DNA from: Cunninghamia lanceolata
Lineage: Eukaryota; Streptophyta; Pinopsida; Cupressales; Cupressaceae
Reading direction: 5' to 3'
Length of the DNA stretch: 64,000 bases
Assembly: GCA_027924645.1 (NCBI GenBank)
Contig: BSBN01000334.1
Location: 7,186,501 to 7,250,500, forward strand
The translations under genes were made by a program, and so were the position numbers. This document shows, piece after piece, positions 46,357 through 59,700 of the stretch (positions within the stretch are counted from its first letter, which is position 1; every line of letters starts with the position of its first letter). Below the pieces are notes generated by a model. The model saw only the letters and a list, made by a program, of their open reading frames with translations. It was not told the DNA's origin and did no database searches.

Positions 46357-49300
46357 TGTAATGCCCCCTCGTTTTTGGCTTGTGATAGCTGTTAGTTTTA
46401 CATTACTCTCTATTTGATCTGAGACGGTTGTTAGCTTTTCCTTTGCTTCCAGATAGTTCTAAGACATTTGAGTTATTGAGACTATGGTTTACGCTTATTC
46501 TGATTGTGATAGTTTACGTTCGATTGATTTAGTTTTGACATGTGGTATGAGTTTATGATGACATAGTTGTTTTTCCAGTTATGATGAGATGGACATGTTT
46601 AGTGATGATTTGATAATATCATGTTTATGCATCTGATGTTAAATAGAAATAGTTATAGTCTTGTTTCAAAGCAAGGACGATGTAGTACTGCTCTAATTGA
46701 GCACCCTACTATGCCGTGATTCTCTGTCTCGGTGTGTGTTTGATATATATATATACAGTTGATCATATACAACCCACTAATTTTTTTTACGTAGGTTGTA
46801 GGTACTGGGCCTTGACTCCACCTGACTTAGCAGGTCTGAGTGGGCCCTACACCATGGATAATGTTGACGAAGATAACATGAGGTTTATTCCCTAGGTCAG
46901 TTCAACCTTCAGTTGGTTAGTCGTCATGTGGTTTGAATGTTTACTATTGAGTTCTGGGTAGTTAGCCCATGTGTATCTTGGTAATGCGTGATGAGGTAAT
47001 ATTATATTATGAATATTAATAGTTGTCGAATATTATGGTATTTTGCTTAAATTGGAATATTATTTAAGTAAATTCTAATATAGATTAAATGGATTATGTT
47101 AATGATTTTATTAGTATCTATGTCATAAGCTAATATGGTTAATTAGTATATCATATTTTGGAAGAACAGTATTGGATGTTAATTTAATGACTTTTGGATA
47201 ATCATTTATTGTTGGCTAGTTGTCATATATGTTTGGAGATACGGAAATTCTATGTCAAGTAAAATTTCATATTTCGCTTAATGAGGGGGATTGTGTAATA
47301 GATTTGGGGGTTACTGGAATTAATGGTTGTTGTCTATTTTGGTCTCGGGAGAGATTTTGGTGGGTTTTTATGTTTGAGGATTATTTTTGGTTTGGGGAAG
47401 TTTTTGAAAAGGAGTTTTTCAGAAGATTATTTTGGGGAGAAGAAGGGGAAGTTCTGGAAGAGGATTCAATTTTGGAGCGTGAATTTACAGGTATGTTTTT
47501 TTTACCTAATTGAATATATGTCTTATCTCTATATATTCACTGATGTTGTGCTTGTCTGGAAACCCACTGTGCACACATTTTATCCTAAATATTTCTTCAA
47601 TCTACCATTGTCTTGTTCTGTGGAATATATTTACCTTTCTACCACCAATTGGGAATCTTCTTGAAATCTGTTTATTCTTCTAAGTATTGTAAATCTCATC
47701 ACTTTTCCCTAGATTGGCAAAGACTTGCATCAAGAAACCTGATGGAGACCTTGAGACTTCAAGAGAACTTCATTCTGTTCTGGGATTTTTGTGGTATCCA
47801 GACCATATTTTTGTTGCAGCCAATATATTAATTAAATCATTCTGCTTCTTCCTAGATAGAGGTTTATAATATCTACCCTGCTCAGTCTCATTAGGGGCAT
47901 CAAACCTATTCTTTTTCACTCCAACCCTTCTATAAACAACTCGACTATTTCATGTCCAAGACTATATCTGAATGCGTTGAATCTGAATTCTTTTTTTTGT
48001 ATTAAGGACAAAATAAAATCTTTATCTTTGATGTGACTCATCCTTCTAAGATGTCACCCCTGATTTATTCCATTCTTAGTTGTTTGAAATCTATTTTGGA
48101 AATGTTCAACCTCACCCTTTCATTAGTCAGGCTAGTGTAACATTGGAATCAGCTAGAGAAACTTAAGCAAGATCATTCGTTGACCTGTGTGCCGTTCTTG
48201 AACCCTTTGCTCTTTTGGATTGTTGTTTTTAGTGTGACAATGTCTATGGTCTTCCTAGCTTCTAGAGCCATTGTATGGCCTAAATATTTCCCCCTCATGC
48301 TCTTGTTTCTGTTAGATTTATTCCTTCTTCTTATAGCTTGGTTGGGCAATTTTGGTCAATCTGTTTGCTGCAAACTTCATTCTTGCCGAGCCCTCTGATG
48401 CCAGATGTGTTGCTCCTAGCGAAATTCAACATTTCTTTGGTTCTTCTTTTAAATGGCACCCCATTGGCAACTGATCTGCTTCGTAGCGTAGTCTTTTGCA
48501 TCCTCCATTTTCCAACGAATTCATGGGTGTATTGTTGCCTATTTATTAGCATAGAAATTGTAGTAAGATTTGTCTAAAGTATGCCATTCACTGGGCATCT
48601 CATGGATTGATCCTTGTAACTTTTAAAATGACTCTTACCTTTCTTTTAAGCTTGACTGGTGATTTTAGTTAAGGCGAACTAGAGAGAACCTAATTCTCTA
48701 CCGAACAATCTTGCCAAACCAAGCTTTCTCATGGCGGATGATTAGGTTCTTGTTGTAGGTTTTTACAGCTCCTTGCATGATTCTTAGTTGGTAAATTTGA
48801 TTCTCCTCTCTTAGAAGCCAGTTTGTGTATGTTACAGAGTAGCCTAAACATTTAATTCCCTGGCGTATGGTCCCCAGATCCATTTTTACACTTATTTCTG
48901 CTAACATCTTATTTTCCCTGAGAAATGATCAATGTCTATATCTTCTCAATTAATATTTTTCAGCCTAAATTGAAATGCAATTAATTCCTATATGAGCCAT
49001 TTATTAAGAGATACTTTATGCAAATTCTATCTGAAACGTATCAAATCTTTTTAGAAAGTTTCCTTGCCTTCACGACGTAAGGATATGATTTCCTTTAAGA
49101 TTTGGTTTTAGGAATTTTCCTAAATAATTACTACCTTATGTATTTTAATTTAGCATAAGAAATCATTCTTTATTTAGGATATCCCATGATCTCTTTGTCT
49201 TAATCAATACATTTAGGTTAGGAAATCTATTTATTTATAGAAAGTGTTATTGTGGGATCTTTCTTTGAAGAGTTACCAATCCTTGGTGAGCAAATTGGGA

Positions 49301-51533
49301 TGGCATACAGAATAAGATTAGTAGATAAAATAAATTAGTTTTGGAATAAGAGAGAATGTAGGGTGTTAGATTATAAAGGATTTAATGTAAGTGGTCTTGT
49401 ATAATTGAAGTAAGTTCTTTTAATTAGATTAGTAAATCTATAGAATAGAATATGCAATTTTTGCATTTATTATTAGTAGGTAAGTATAATTGAATTACAC
49501 CATTAGCTGTGTTTGTTAATTGTCTCTAGTTAATATTAGTACTCATTACAAAGCTTCGGAGTTGTGTGTCATTAAAAATAGTGACTACTAGCATTTAATG
49601 TGACTTCCAATCTTGTAGACATATTAGTTATTGTCATTCTGTGAGTAGTATGTAGTGGTCATTCTCATAGTATAGGATTTAGACCATAATATTAATAGTA
49701 TTCCTTGAGTTATTATGATATCAATTATACAGATAAAAGTTGAAATTGAATTTTATTAGAATAGAATAGTATATGTAACCTTTGTTTTGAATTCTTTTTA
49801 AAAGAAAATCAATTTATAGTTTTTGAGTGGGAATTATAGATCTTTGAGATGTGATTAGAATGTGGTTAGTATAAGTTTATGAGTTAATCTTAAGAGAGAG
49901 AATTAAAGCCTTCTTTTTTGTATCCATAGTAAAATAGCTTGAATAGTGTTTTGATATATACTCTTCAATGTTTATTGTTAACTTTAAATCGAGGTATATC
50001 AACAATGCAATTGGGTCATTGCAATTATTTCAGTGTTGAGTCTTATTGTTATGCCTTGTCTAGTTAATGCAATGGTGAGCATGTGAGTTTTGTAGAGGGG
50101 TCAAGTTGGTAAGCATCATGTTTTGGTTAGTTGATTATTGATAGTCATGTTAATATCTGTGTAACTCCAGAGACTTGTTACCTTGGAATCCAGTACGATA
50201 GAGTGGCAATAATATATTACTGTTGTGTTATTTTCTTTCTCTTTATCCCTTGTTGACCTTATACCATTTTCATGATAATTGAAACCTAGTTCCATATTGG
50301 GAAAGGTATTGTGGTAATCTAATAAGGAACTCCATTATCGACTCCAGAGGCTTAACCGTTTGACTTGATACTTGTGTCTTTTTGTTTCATGTTGTGTTGC
50401 TTCGAATCCTGAAGGGTATAAAGGGACTTATATAATTGTGGCCAAGTGAATGGCATATGTAATGGATCAAAACCGTTTTGTAACCTTTAAGCTTGCATGT
50501 TGTGGTTTGGTTGATTGATTAGAGAATTTCTAGGAGAGTGGCTTTCATTGTGGGGCCGGTGCCAGAGGAGTTTCCTGGGTAACCCCATGGAAGTTGTAAG
50601 TAAGTGATAACTTAATAAATCAATTAGGAGGGTTGGGGTAGTAAACCACATAACAAGATAAGTAATATTACCTCACCCATGCCTTGAGTGCTTTCATAGG
50701 CTAAAGATGGGATGAGAAGGCCTAGTTGGCAAGTCTAACGTCCTCGTCTTCATGAGAGGACATGTCGGATCTGCATGTGTCACCCTATGGGGCCAGTGCC
50801 TAGAGAGAGGCTGCCAGGGTAACCATAGATGGGGGCTAGCTTCTGGTGAGAGATAGCCCTGGTAACCCATGCTAGGACCATGTGATGACACTCTCCTTAC
50901 GCAGTTTGGCTACTTCTTTGTTTTATCTTTGTTGTTACCTCTAGAGTGTAGACTGGTCTTCATGATTGATCTTAGCTTGATGTTTTTGAGTACTGTCAGG
51001 TCTGTGCAGTCTTGTTATCCTATTTGTCTACATGGAGTTTGGATCTTGTGATTGTGTTCATGGTTGTAACCTTGACCTAGTAGAACCTCATTGTTATCTC
51101 CTAGCTCGGTGGGGTGGACATCAGGGTTCCACATGGTTGGGAGGTAGCGCTATCCATTGGTCTTTTTGGATGTTCAATTTGAGATCAGAGTAGGAGTGTT
51201 CCAGCTCCAGTTGTTGTATACCTTCATTAGTGTACTATTTGTAAACCAATGTAATTGGTCTTGTAACCTTGTATTGAAATTTGTAATTATTCATCCCAGA
51301 TGATGTAAGATGGATTATTACTCTATTGTATTGAGATGTAGATTCTTGTATGGTTTTAATTTTATCTAATGTGGTTATGTTCCCTAGAAGTGTTAGCTAA
51401 TCATTTCATTGAATGTTGTTATTAAAGTAGGTATTTCATATGATTAATGTATTTCCTTGTTTCAAAAAAAACTATTTATGTATTATTGTCACTTGTTTGC
51501 TAGCACTCTAGGGTTATACGACGAGGCATCACA
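46357..51533 (+). repeat. 5' LTR of element G (5177 bp)
   Basis: Begins TGTAATGCCCCC and ends GGCATCACA. It matches 56,307-61,518 over its full length. Short frames inside it (e.g. 47,220-47,513) recur in the other LTR only because the LTRs are copies. It has a short (TA)n tract near 46,743. No coding function is recognised. Confidence 0.95.
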
Positions 51534-51535
51534 TT

Positions 51536-51553
51536 TGGTATCAGAGCTAGGTT
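51536..51553 (+). other. Primer binding site of element G
   Basis: TGGTATCAGAGCTAGGTT, two bases after the LTR, is the standard plant initiator-methionine tRNA complement. Confidence 0.9.
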
Positions 51554-51673
51554 TAAACATTGGATACTATGGTTATAACTGAGCCCATTATGTGACCTCG
51601 TGCTTAAACTTTGTAGATTAACTATTGTTTTTCCTTCTGTGTGTAATCAATCGTCTTTTGCTGTTGTAGGTAG

Positions 51674-52870
51674 ATGCATAGAGGTAGAGGTCGAGGTCGT
51701 GGTAGAGGTAGGGGTTGTGGAAGAGGTGGTGGCGGTACACCTCCTTCCAATTCTCCTCATGAGAGTGCCCACGAAGGTGGGGGTCAGAATATGGAGGGTC
51801 AGGGCCAGCTTGAGGGAGCCCAGTTACGACAGTTACTTGAGGAGGCTCTTGCCTAATTAGGTCCTAGACAGGAGGTTGAGAAGCCTAGAGGGGGTCAGGA
51901 GGTAGACCAGCCATAGCCTTGAGAAAGAGAGAGATCACCCAAGTGTAGAGAGTTGACAGCCGAGTAGGAGGCCACACTAGCCAACCATATGAGAGATCTT
52001 CTGAGGGCACACCCTCCCATCTTTGATGGAGCTGGTAGAGTTCTTGAGGTAGAGACTTAGTTATTGGACTTAGGTAGGTGTTTTGCCATGCATCCTTATG
52101 GTAGTAACACCAAAGCCAGATGTGCTATTTTGCATCTCCGAGGATTTGCTTCTACTTGGTGGCAGTTAGAGGAGCAGAAGATGCATTTGGACATTAGCAC
52201 TGTGTCTTGGGAGTTTTTCTTAGAGAGATTCAGAGCCCATTTTCTATCTGTTCATTGGAGGTAGTGTTGCGCAGATGAGTTCCATGAGCTGAGGCAGATG
52301 GCCATGTTAGTTGAGTAGTATGAGCACAAATTTTATGAGCTCAAGTAGTATGCGGGTATCAGAGATGACGAGTCTATGTTGGTGTAGCATTTTATCAGGG
52401 GCCTGAATGCCCGGATCAGTGGAGGGGTTCATGTATTCGAACCTAAGTCTATGGAGGTAGCAGTGGAGAAAGCCCAGTTAGTAGAAGAAAATTTGGCTAT
52501 GGCTCTCGGTGGACATATAGGTGTGCATATTGGTTTGCGTGGTGGACATACTCAGGCTTCAGGATCTCATGCACCCTCAAAGGGTGGTCGGTAGCAGCAC
52601 TCTCAGGCCAAACTAAAGAATTATCAGCCGCATCAAGGTAATAGATTTCAGTCTAAGAAAGACCGATCTTTGTAGCGTAATAAGCACAATCAATTTGATC
52701 AGCCAGCTCAGAGTATGCAGTCTGTAGTGAGCAGAGGTAGTTTATAGCAGTCTAGTGCTTTCTAGGGTGGCGGTGGTTTTGGTAGAGGCACCAGATGTTT
52801 CTCTTGTGGCCAACAGGGCCATATTGCTAAACAGTGCCCACAGAAGGGTACATCAAGCTTTGGACATTAA
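51674..52870 (+). pseudogene. gag: Element G gag
   Basis: Starts at ATG 51,674 with an Arg-Gly repeat head (MHRGRGRGRGRGRG). The gag domain follows: MRDLLRAHPPIFDGAG (about 51,990), ARCAILHLRGFASTWWQLEE (about 52,115), FLERFRAHFLSVHWR (about 52,220) and HFIRGLNARISGGVHVFE (about 52,390). It closes with a zinc knuckle CFSCGQQGHIAKQC (about 52,797-52,838), CX2CX4HX4C. More than ten in-frame stops, nearly all TAG, lie in the same frame; many stand where Gln is expected (e.g. VEQYE read as VE-stop-YE near 52,316). The frame is otherwise well kept, so base substitution more than indels silenced it. Confidence 0.92.
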
Positions 52871-55800
52871 CCAGTAGCTTCAAAGCCAATGGTTGGTGAT
52901 GTAGGTAGATCACACAGAGTCTTTACAGTGGTGGATAACCCATAGGTAGAGGATCAAGGCACCATGGTGGAGACTTCTGGTTTCATGCAAGGTATTGGTT
53001 TTTCTGTTCTTTTTGATTCTGGTGCATCTGATTTGTTCATATCTCCTTCTCGTATGGAGCGTTGTGGCTTAGTGGCATCAAAGTAGAATGATAGGTGGTA
53101 GGTTGAGTTAGCTTCTGGGGCTAAGATAGAAGTTGAGTCTCTAGTTTCCAGATGTGATTTGAGTATTGGCTCTCTACCTACTTCTGTAGACCCTCGCATC
53201 CTGCCCCTTAGTTCTTATGATAAGTTTTGGGGATGGATTGGTTAGAGGCCCATTAGGCGGTGATCAATTGTTGGCATAAGTCTATTAGATGTGTGGATAA
53301 TTCTGGTGCAGAGGTGGAGGTTGTAGGAGTTCAGAGACCTATTTCCCTACGTATGATTTCTTCTATGCAACTTAAGAGATGCATGCGCCAGGGATGTCAG
53401 CTTTTTGTAGTTTCTCTTAGTGACTTGGAGATGGAGGAGAGTCAAGAGGCCTCTCTTGACAATCATCCTTTGTTGAGGGAGTATGCTTATGTGTTTCCTT
53501 CTGAGATTCCAGGGATGCCACCTCAGCATGACATCGACTTCAGGATTGATCTTGTTCCTGACGCAGAGTCCATCTCATGAGCTCCATATAGGATGACCAC
53601 TCAGGAGCTTGCGGAGCTCTGATTGTAGTTGGAAGAGTTGTTAGCCAAGGGATTCATTAGACCTAGTGTCTCTCCTTGGGGAGCACCTGTGATCTTTGTA
53701 AAAAAAAAGGATGGATCTCTACGGCTATGTATCGATTATCGATAGCTCAACAAGGTGACAGTGAGGAATTGATACCCCTTGCCTCGGATTGATGATTTGT
53801 TTGATCAGATTAAGGGAGCCAAGGTGTTCTCTAAAATTGACCTTAAGTCAGCATATCATCAGTTGTAGATATTTGAGGTAGATATTCACAAAATGGCATT
53901 TCGTACCCGTTATGGACATTATGAGTTCATAGTAGTACCATTTGGGTTGACGAATTCACCTTCAGTTTTTATGAGCCTGATGAATGGTGTTTTACACACT
54001 TATCTCGACAGGTTTGTCCTTGTGTTTCTTGATGGAATATTGATCTATTCGAGGACTATGGAGGTGCATGAGGAGCAATTGTGTCAGGTGTTGCAATGTC
54101 TAAGAGAAAATCAGCTTTATGCTAATTTGTCGAAATGTGAGTTCTTTCAGACAAAGGTGAAGTATTTGGGTCATGTCATCTCTGGAGAGGGTATTGCAGT
54201 GGATCCCTCGAAGATCCAAGCTATTATGGATTGGCCTACACATACTAATGTTTCTAAGGTCCGTAATTTTATGGGTTTGGCAAGCTACTATCGCCATTTT
54301 GTTATGGGGTTTTCGAGGATTGCTCATCCTATTACTTCTCTTTAGAGGAAAGGGAAGAAGTTTGTTTGGTCAGAGCAGTGTTAGGCAGATTTTTAGACCC
54401 TTAAGGAGTAGTTGACCAGTGCACCTATTTTAGTAGTTCCTAATCCTACCAGAGACTTTGTTGTTTGTACAAATGCTTCTTTGGAGGGTTTAGGAGCTAT
54501 ACTGATGCAGGATAGTTGCATGATTGCCTATGAGTCTTGTAAACTCAAGGATCATGAATTGAACTATCCCACTCATGATTTGGAGTTAGCCACAGTTGTG
54601 CATGCCTTGGTGAGGTGGAGGCATTTTCTCTTAGGGCATTGGTTTGAGCTACATAGTGATCATCGTAGCTTGCAGTATATTTTCACGCAGCCAAACTTGA
54701 ATGCAAGGCAGAGGCATTGGATGGAGTTCTTGTGCGAGTATGAATTCAAAGTTAAGTATATTCACGACAAAGAGAATGTGGTGGCAGATGCTCTTAGTCA
54801 TCGGTGACATGAGATCTCAATGGTCTCTCACAGTCGATTTGAGAGGTTAGATTCTCGCAGCACTTCCTACTAATAGTTGATGCTAGGAGGTGAGATCCGA
54901 GATTGAGTCTGGTAGACCTTTAGAGGGTAGATTCTCTAGTTACTCTCTTGAGTTAGATGGTCTTTTGCAACATTTGGGTCATATCTATGTTCGTAGTTCT
55001 AAGGGTCTACGTACCCTAGTGTTGACAGAGCCACATCGGGCACCTTATTCTGCTCATCCAGGTGTCAAGAAGATGTATATAGATCTGTGTTAGCTGTACT
55101 TTTGGAGTGGCATGAAGCGGGATATTATTGATTTTGTGTCGAGGTGTCTTGAGTGTCAAAAGTAAAGGTGGAGCATCAGCACCCTGCAGGCTTTTTGCAG
55201 CCTCATTTGATTTCGGAGTGGAAGTGGGACATCATTTCGATAGACTTCATTATTAGTTTGCTGGTATCCTCTTGTCGACATGATGCTATTATGGTCACTT
55301 TGGATAGGTTGACGAAGGTAGCTCACTTCTCTCATGTCTATTCTTCTTATAATGCTTCTACAGTGGCTAGAGTGTTCATGGAGGACATCATTAGACTTCA
55401 TGGGATTCCTCATAGGATCATCTTCGATAGGGATCCAGTGTTCACTTCCACTCTATGGACATCTCTACAGCATGCCTTGGGGACACAACTAAACTTTAGT
55501 TCATCTTACCATCCTGAGACTGATGGTCAGATCGAGAGGATTAATCAGGTCCTCGATGTATGCTTAGGATGTATGTGATGGATCAGCAGAGCCATTGGGA
55601 GGACTACTTGTACCTAGTGGAATTTTCTTATAATAATGGTTCTCATAGTTCTATCAGCATGTCCCCATTTCAGGCTTTCTATGGTCATCCTTGTACGACC
55701 CCTTTGAGTTGGGATCGTCTCAAGGACAGAGTTCTTTTTGGCCCTGATACGCTTAGATATGGAGTAGCATGTCAAGAGGATTATAGAGCATTTGGTGGTA

Positions 55801-56285
55801 GCTTAGGATAGACATAAGAAGTATGCGGATTCTCATAGGATCGATCGTCAGTTTTCAGTTGGAGATCAGGTATTCTTGTGTGTGCGACTGCGAAAGAGTC
55901 CGATCCATTATAGAAAGGGCTCTAAGCTAGCACCATGCTTTGTTGGACCTTTTGAGGTGTTGGAGAGGATCAGTCCTATTGCTTATCATCTTGCTTTTCT
56001 GCCCAACCTTTCATGCATCCATGATGTGTTTCATGTTTCTGTACTTAGACCTTATTATCCAGATATTCTCATATTCTTGATTAGACTACTCTACAGGTAG
56101 ATGACAGGTAGCTGGCTTTGGAGCCTGTAGGCATTCTACAGCATAGGAGACTTTCTCTCAGGGGTAGAGACGTGGAGCAGGTCAGGGTACAGTGGGATCC
56201 TAATGACGAGACTTTTTCTACCTTGGAGGATGCTTCCAGGATGAGAGAGTTATACCCTTATTTGTTTACAGGCCTCCAGGAGTAA
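52871..56285 (+). pseudogene. pol: Element G pol: protease, RT, RNase H, integrase, chromodomain
   Basis: Protease with intact active site (VLFDSGASDLFIS, about 53,012), linker (QLKRCMRQGCQLFVVSLSDL, about 53,368), RT ([16 protein letters not shown], about 53,693; [18 protein letters not shown], about 53,933; [12 protein letters not shown], about 54,020), RNase H (FVVCTNASLEGLGAILMQ, about 54,450; HSDHRSLQYIFTQPNLNARQ), integrase zinc finger and core (about 55,040-55,580; ETDGQIERINQ), and a degenerate chromodomain (VRVQWDPNDETFSTLEDASR, about 56,182) to the TAA at 56,285. The YxDD box reads FLDG, so the second catalytic Asp is lost. Stops are mostly TAG at Gln positions (for example QL-stop-I near 53,868, YR-stop-LN near 53,742). 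A frameshift lies near 53,230 and others in integrase (about 55,165, 55,560, 55,770). Confidence 0.94.
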
Positions 56286-56292
56286 GCCTAAC

Positions 56293-56306
56293 TCTAGGGG
56301 GGAGGA
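56293..56306 (+). other. Polypurine tract of element G
   Basis: TCTAGGGGGGAGGA directly precedes the 3' LTR start TGTAATGCC, the standard gypsy arrangement. Confidence 0.9.
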
Positions 56307-56692
56307 TGTAATGCCCCCTCTTTTTTGGCTTGTGATAGTTGTTAGTTTTACATTACTCTTTGGTTAATCTGAGATGGTTGTTATCTTTTCCTTTGCTTCC
56401 AGATAGTTCTGAGACATTTGAGTTATTGAGACTATGGTTTATGCTTATTTTGATTGTGATAGTTTATGTTTGATTGATTTAGTTCTGACATGTGGTATGA
56501 GTTTATGATGACATAGTTGTTTTTCTAGTTATGATGAGATGGACATGTTTAGTGATGATTTGATAATATCATGTTTATGCATATGATGTTAAATAGAAAT
56601 AGTTATAGTCTTGTTTCAGAGTAGGGATGGTGTAGTACTACTCAGATCGAGCACCCTACTATGCTGCGATTCTCTGTTTCAGTGTGTGTTTG

Positions 56693-56723
<31 letters not shown>

Positions 56724-59700
56724 ATTGATCATATATAACCCACTATTTTTTTTACGCAAGTTGCAGGTATCGGGCCTCGACTCCACCTGACTTAGTAGGT
56801 CTGAGTGGGCCCTACACCATGGATAATATTGATGGAGATAACATGAGGTTTATTCCCTAGGTCAGTTCAACCTTCAGTTGGTTAGTCGTCATATGGTTTG
56901 AATGTTTACTATTGAGTTCTGGGTAGTTAGCCCATGTGTATCTTGGTAATGTGTGATGAGGTAATATTATATTATGAATATTAATAGTTGTTGAATATTA
57001 TGGTATTTTGCTTAAATTGGAATATTATTTAAGTAAATTCTAATATAGATTAAATAGATTATGTTAATGATTTTATTAGTGTCTATGTCATAAGTTAATA
57101 TGGTTAATTAGTATATCATATTTTGGAAGAATAGTATTGGATGTTAATTTAATGATTTATGGATAATCATTTATTGTTGGCTAGTTGTCATATATGTTTG
57201 GAGATACGAAAATTCTATGTTAAGTAAAATTTCATATTTCTCTTAATGAGGGGGATTGTGTAACAGATTTGGGGGTTACTGGAATTAATGGTTGTTGTCT
57301 ATTTTGGTCTCGAGAGAGGTTTTGGTGGGTTTTTATGTCTGAGGATTATTTTTTGTTTGGGGAAGTTTTTGAAAAGGAGGTTTTCAGAAGATTGTTTTGG
57401 GGAGAAGAAGGGGAAGTTCTGGAAGAGGATTTGATTTTGGAGCATGAATTTATGGTTATGTTTTTTCTACCTAATTGAATAAATGTCTTGTCTCTATATA
57501 TTTCGTGATGTTGTGCTTGTCTAGAAACCCACTGTGCACACATTTTATCCTAAATATTTCTTCAATCTACCATTATCTTGTTCTGTGGAATGTATTTACC
57601 TTTCTACCGCCAATTGGGCATCTTCTTGAAATCCATTCAATCTTCTGACTATTGTAAATCTCATCACTTTTGCCTAGATCGACATAGACTTGCATCAAGA
57701 AATCTGATTGAGACCTTGAGACTTCAAGAGAACTTCATTCTGTTCTGGGATTTTTGTGGTATCCAGACCGTATTTTCGTTGTAGCCAATATATTAATTAA
57801 GTCATTCTACTTCTTCCTAGATAGAGGTTTATACTATCTACCCTATTTAGTCTCATTAGGGGCATCAAACCTATTCTTTTTCACTCTAACCCTTCTATAA
57901 ACAACTTGACTATTTCAAGTCCAAGACTATCTCAAAATGCGTTGAATCTGAATTCTTTTTTTTTGTATTAAGGACAAAATAAAATCTTTATCTTTGATGT
58001 GACTCATCCTTCTGAGACCTCTCCCCTAATTTCTTCCATTCTTATTTGTTTGAATCTATTTTGGAAATGTTCCACCTCTCCCTTTCATACTTAGGCTAGT
58101 GTAACATTGGAATTAGCTAGAGAAACTTAAGCAAGATCATCTGTTGACCTGTGCACCATTCTTGAACCCTTTGCTCTTTTGGATCATTATTTTTACTGTG
58201 ACAATCTCTGTGGTCTTCCTAGCTTCTGGAGCCATTGTACAGCCTAAATATTTCCCCTTCATGCTCTTGTTTCTGTTAGATTTATTCCTTCTTATAGCTT
58301 GGTTGGGCAATTCTGGTCAATCTATTTCCTGCAAACTTCATTCTTCCTGAGCCCTCTGCTGCTAGACGTGTTGCTCCTGGCAAAATTTGACATTTCTTTG
58401 GTTCTTCTTTCAATGGCACCCCATCAACAACTGATCTGCTTCGTATCTTAGTCTTTTGCATCCTCCATTTTCCAACGAATTCATGGGTATATCGTTGCCT
58501 ATTTATTAGAATAGAAATTTTAGTCATATTTGTCTAAATTATGCCATTCACTGGGCGTCTCATGGATTGATCCTTGCAACTTTTTAAATGTCTCTTACCT
58601 TTCTTTTGAGCTTGACTGGCAATTTTAGTTAAGGAGAACTAGAGAGAACCTAATTCTCAGCTGAACAGTCTTGCCAAACCAAGCTTTCTCATGGCAGATG
58701 ATTAGGTGCTTGTTGTAGGTTTTTGTAGCTCCTTGCATGATTCTTAGTTGCTAAATTAGATTCTCCTCTCTTAGAACCTAGTTTGTGTTAGTGGATCCTC
58801 ACGTAGCTCCCTAAGTATGTTACGGAGTAGCTTGAACCTTTAATTTCTTGGTGTATGGTCCCTAGATCCATTTTTACACTTATTTCTGCTAACATCTTAT
58901 TTGCCCTGAGAAATGATCGATGTCTCTATCTTCTCAATTAATATTTTTCTATCTAAATTGCAATGTAATTCATTCCTATATGAGCCATTTATTAAGAGAA
59001 ACTTTATGCAAATTCTATCTGAAATGTATCAAATCTTTTTAGCAAGTTTCCTTGCCTTCACCACATAAGGATATGATTTCCTTTAAGATTTGGTTTTAGG
59101 AAGTTTACTAAATAATTATTGCCTTATGTATTTTAAGTTAGCGTAAGAAATCATTCTTTATTTAGGATATCCCATAATCTCTTTGTCTTAATCGATACAT
59201 TTAGGTTAGGAAATATATTTAGTTATAGAAAGTGCTATTGTGGGATCTTTCTTTGAAGAGTTACCAATCCTTGGTGAGCAAATTAGTATGGCATACAGAA
59301 TAAGATTAGTAAATAAAATAAATTAGTTTTGGAATAAGAGAGAATGTAGGGTCTTAGATTATAAAGGATTTAATGTAAGTGGTCTTTTATAATTGAAGTA
59401 AGTTCTTTTAATTAGATTAGTAAATCTATAGAATAGAATATCCAATTTTTGTATTTATTATTAGTAGGTAAGTATAATTGAATTACACCATTAGCTGTGT
59501 TTGTTAATTGTCTCTAGTTATTATTAGTACTCATTGCAAAGCTTCAGAGTTGTGTGTCATTAAAAATAGTGACTACTGGCATTTAATGTTACTTCCAATT
59601 TTGTAGACATATTATTTATTGTCATTCTATGAGTAGTATGCCGTGATCATTCTCATAGTATAGGATTTAGACCATAATATTAATAGTATTCCCTAAGTTA

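Noticed and set aside
47220..47664. Tryptophan/phenylalanine-rich protein in the element G LTR
   Set aside because: No start context or domain, and its apparent conservation at 57,269 follows from the LTRs being copies.
50694..50891. Host gene exon in the GC-richer end of the element G LTR
   Set aside because: Present in both LTRs, with no splice-compatible continuation.
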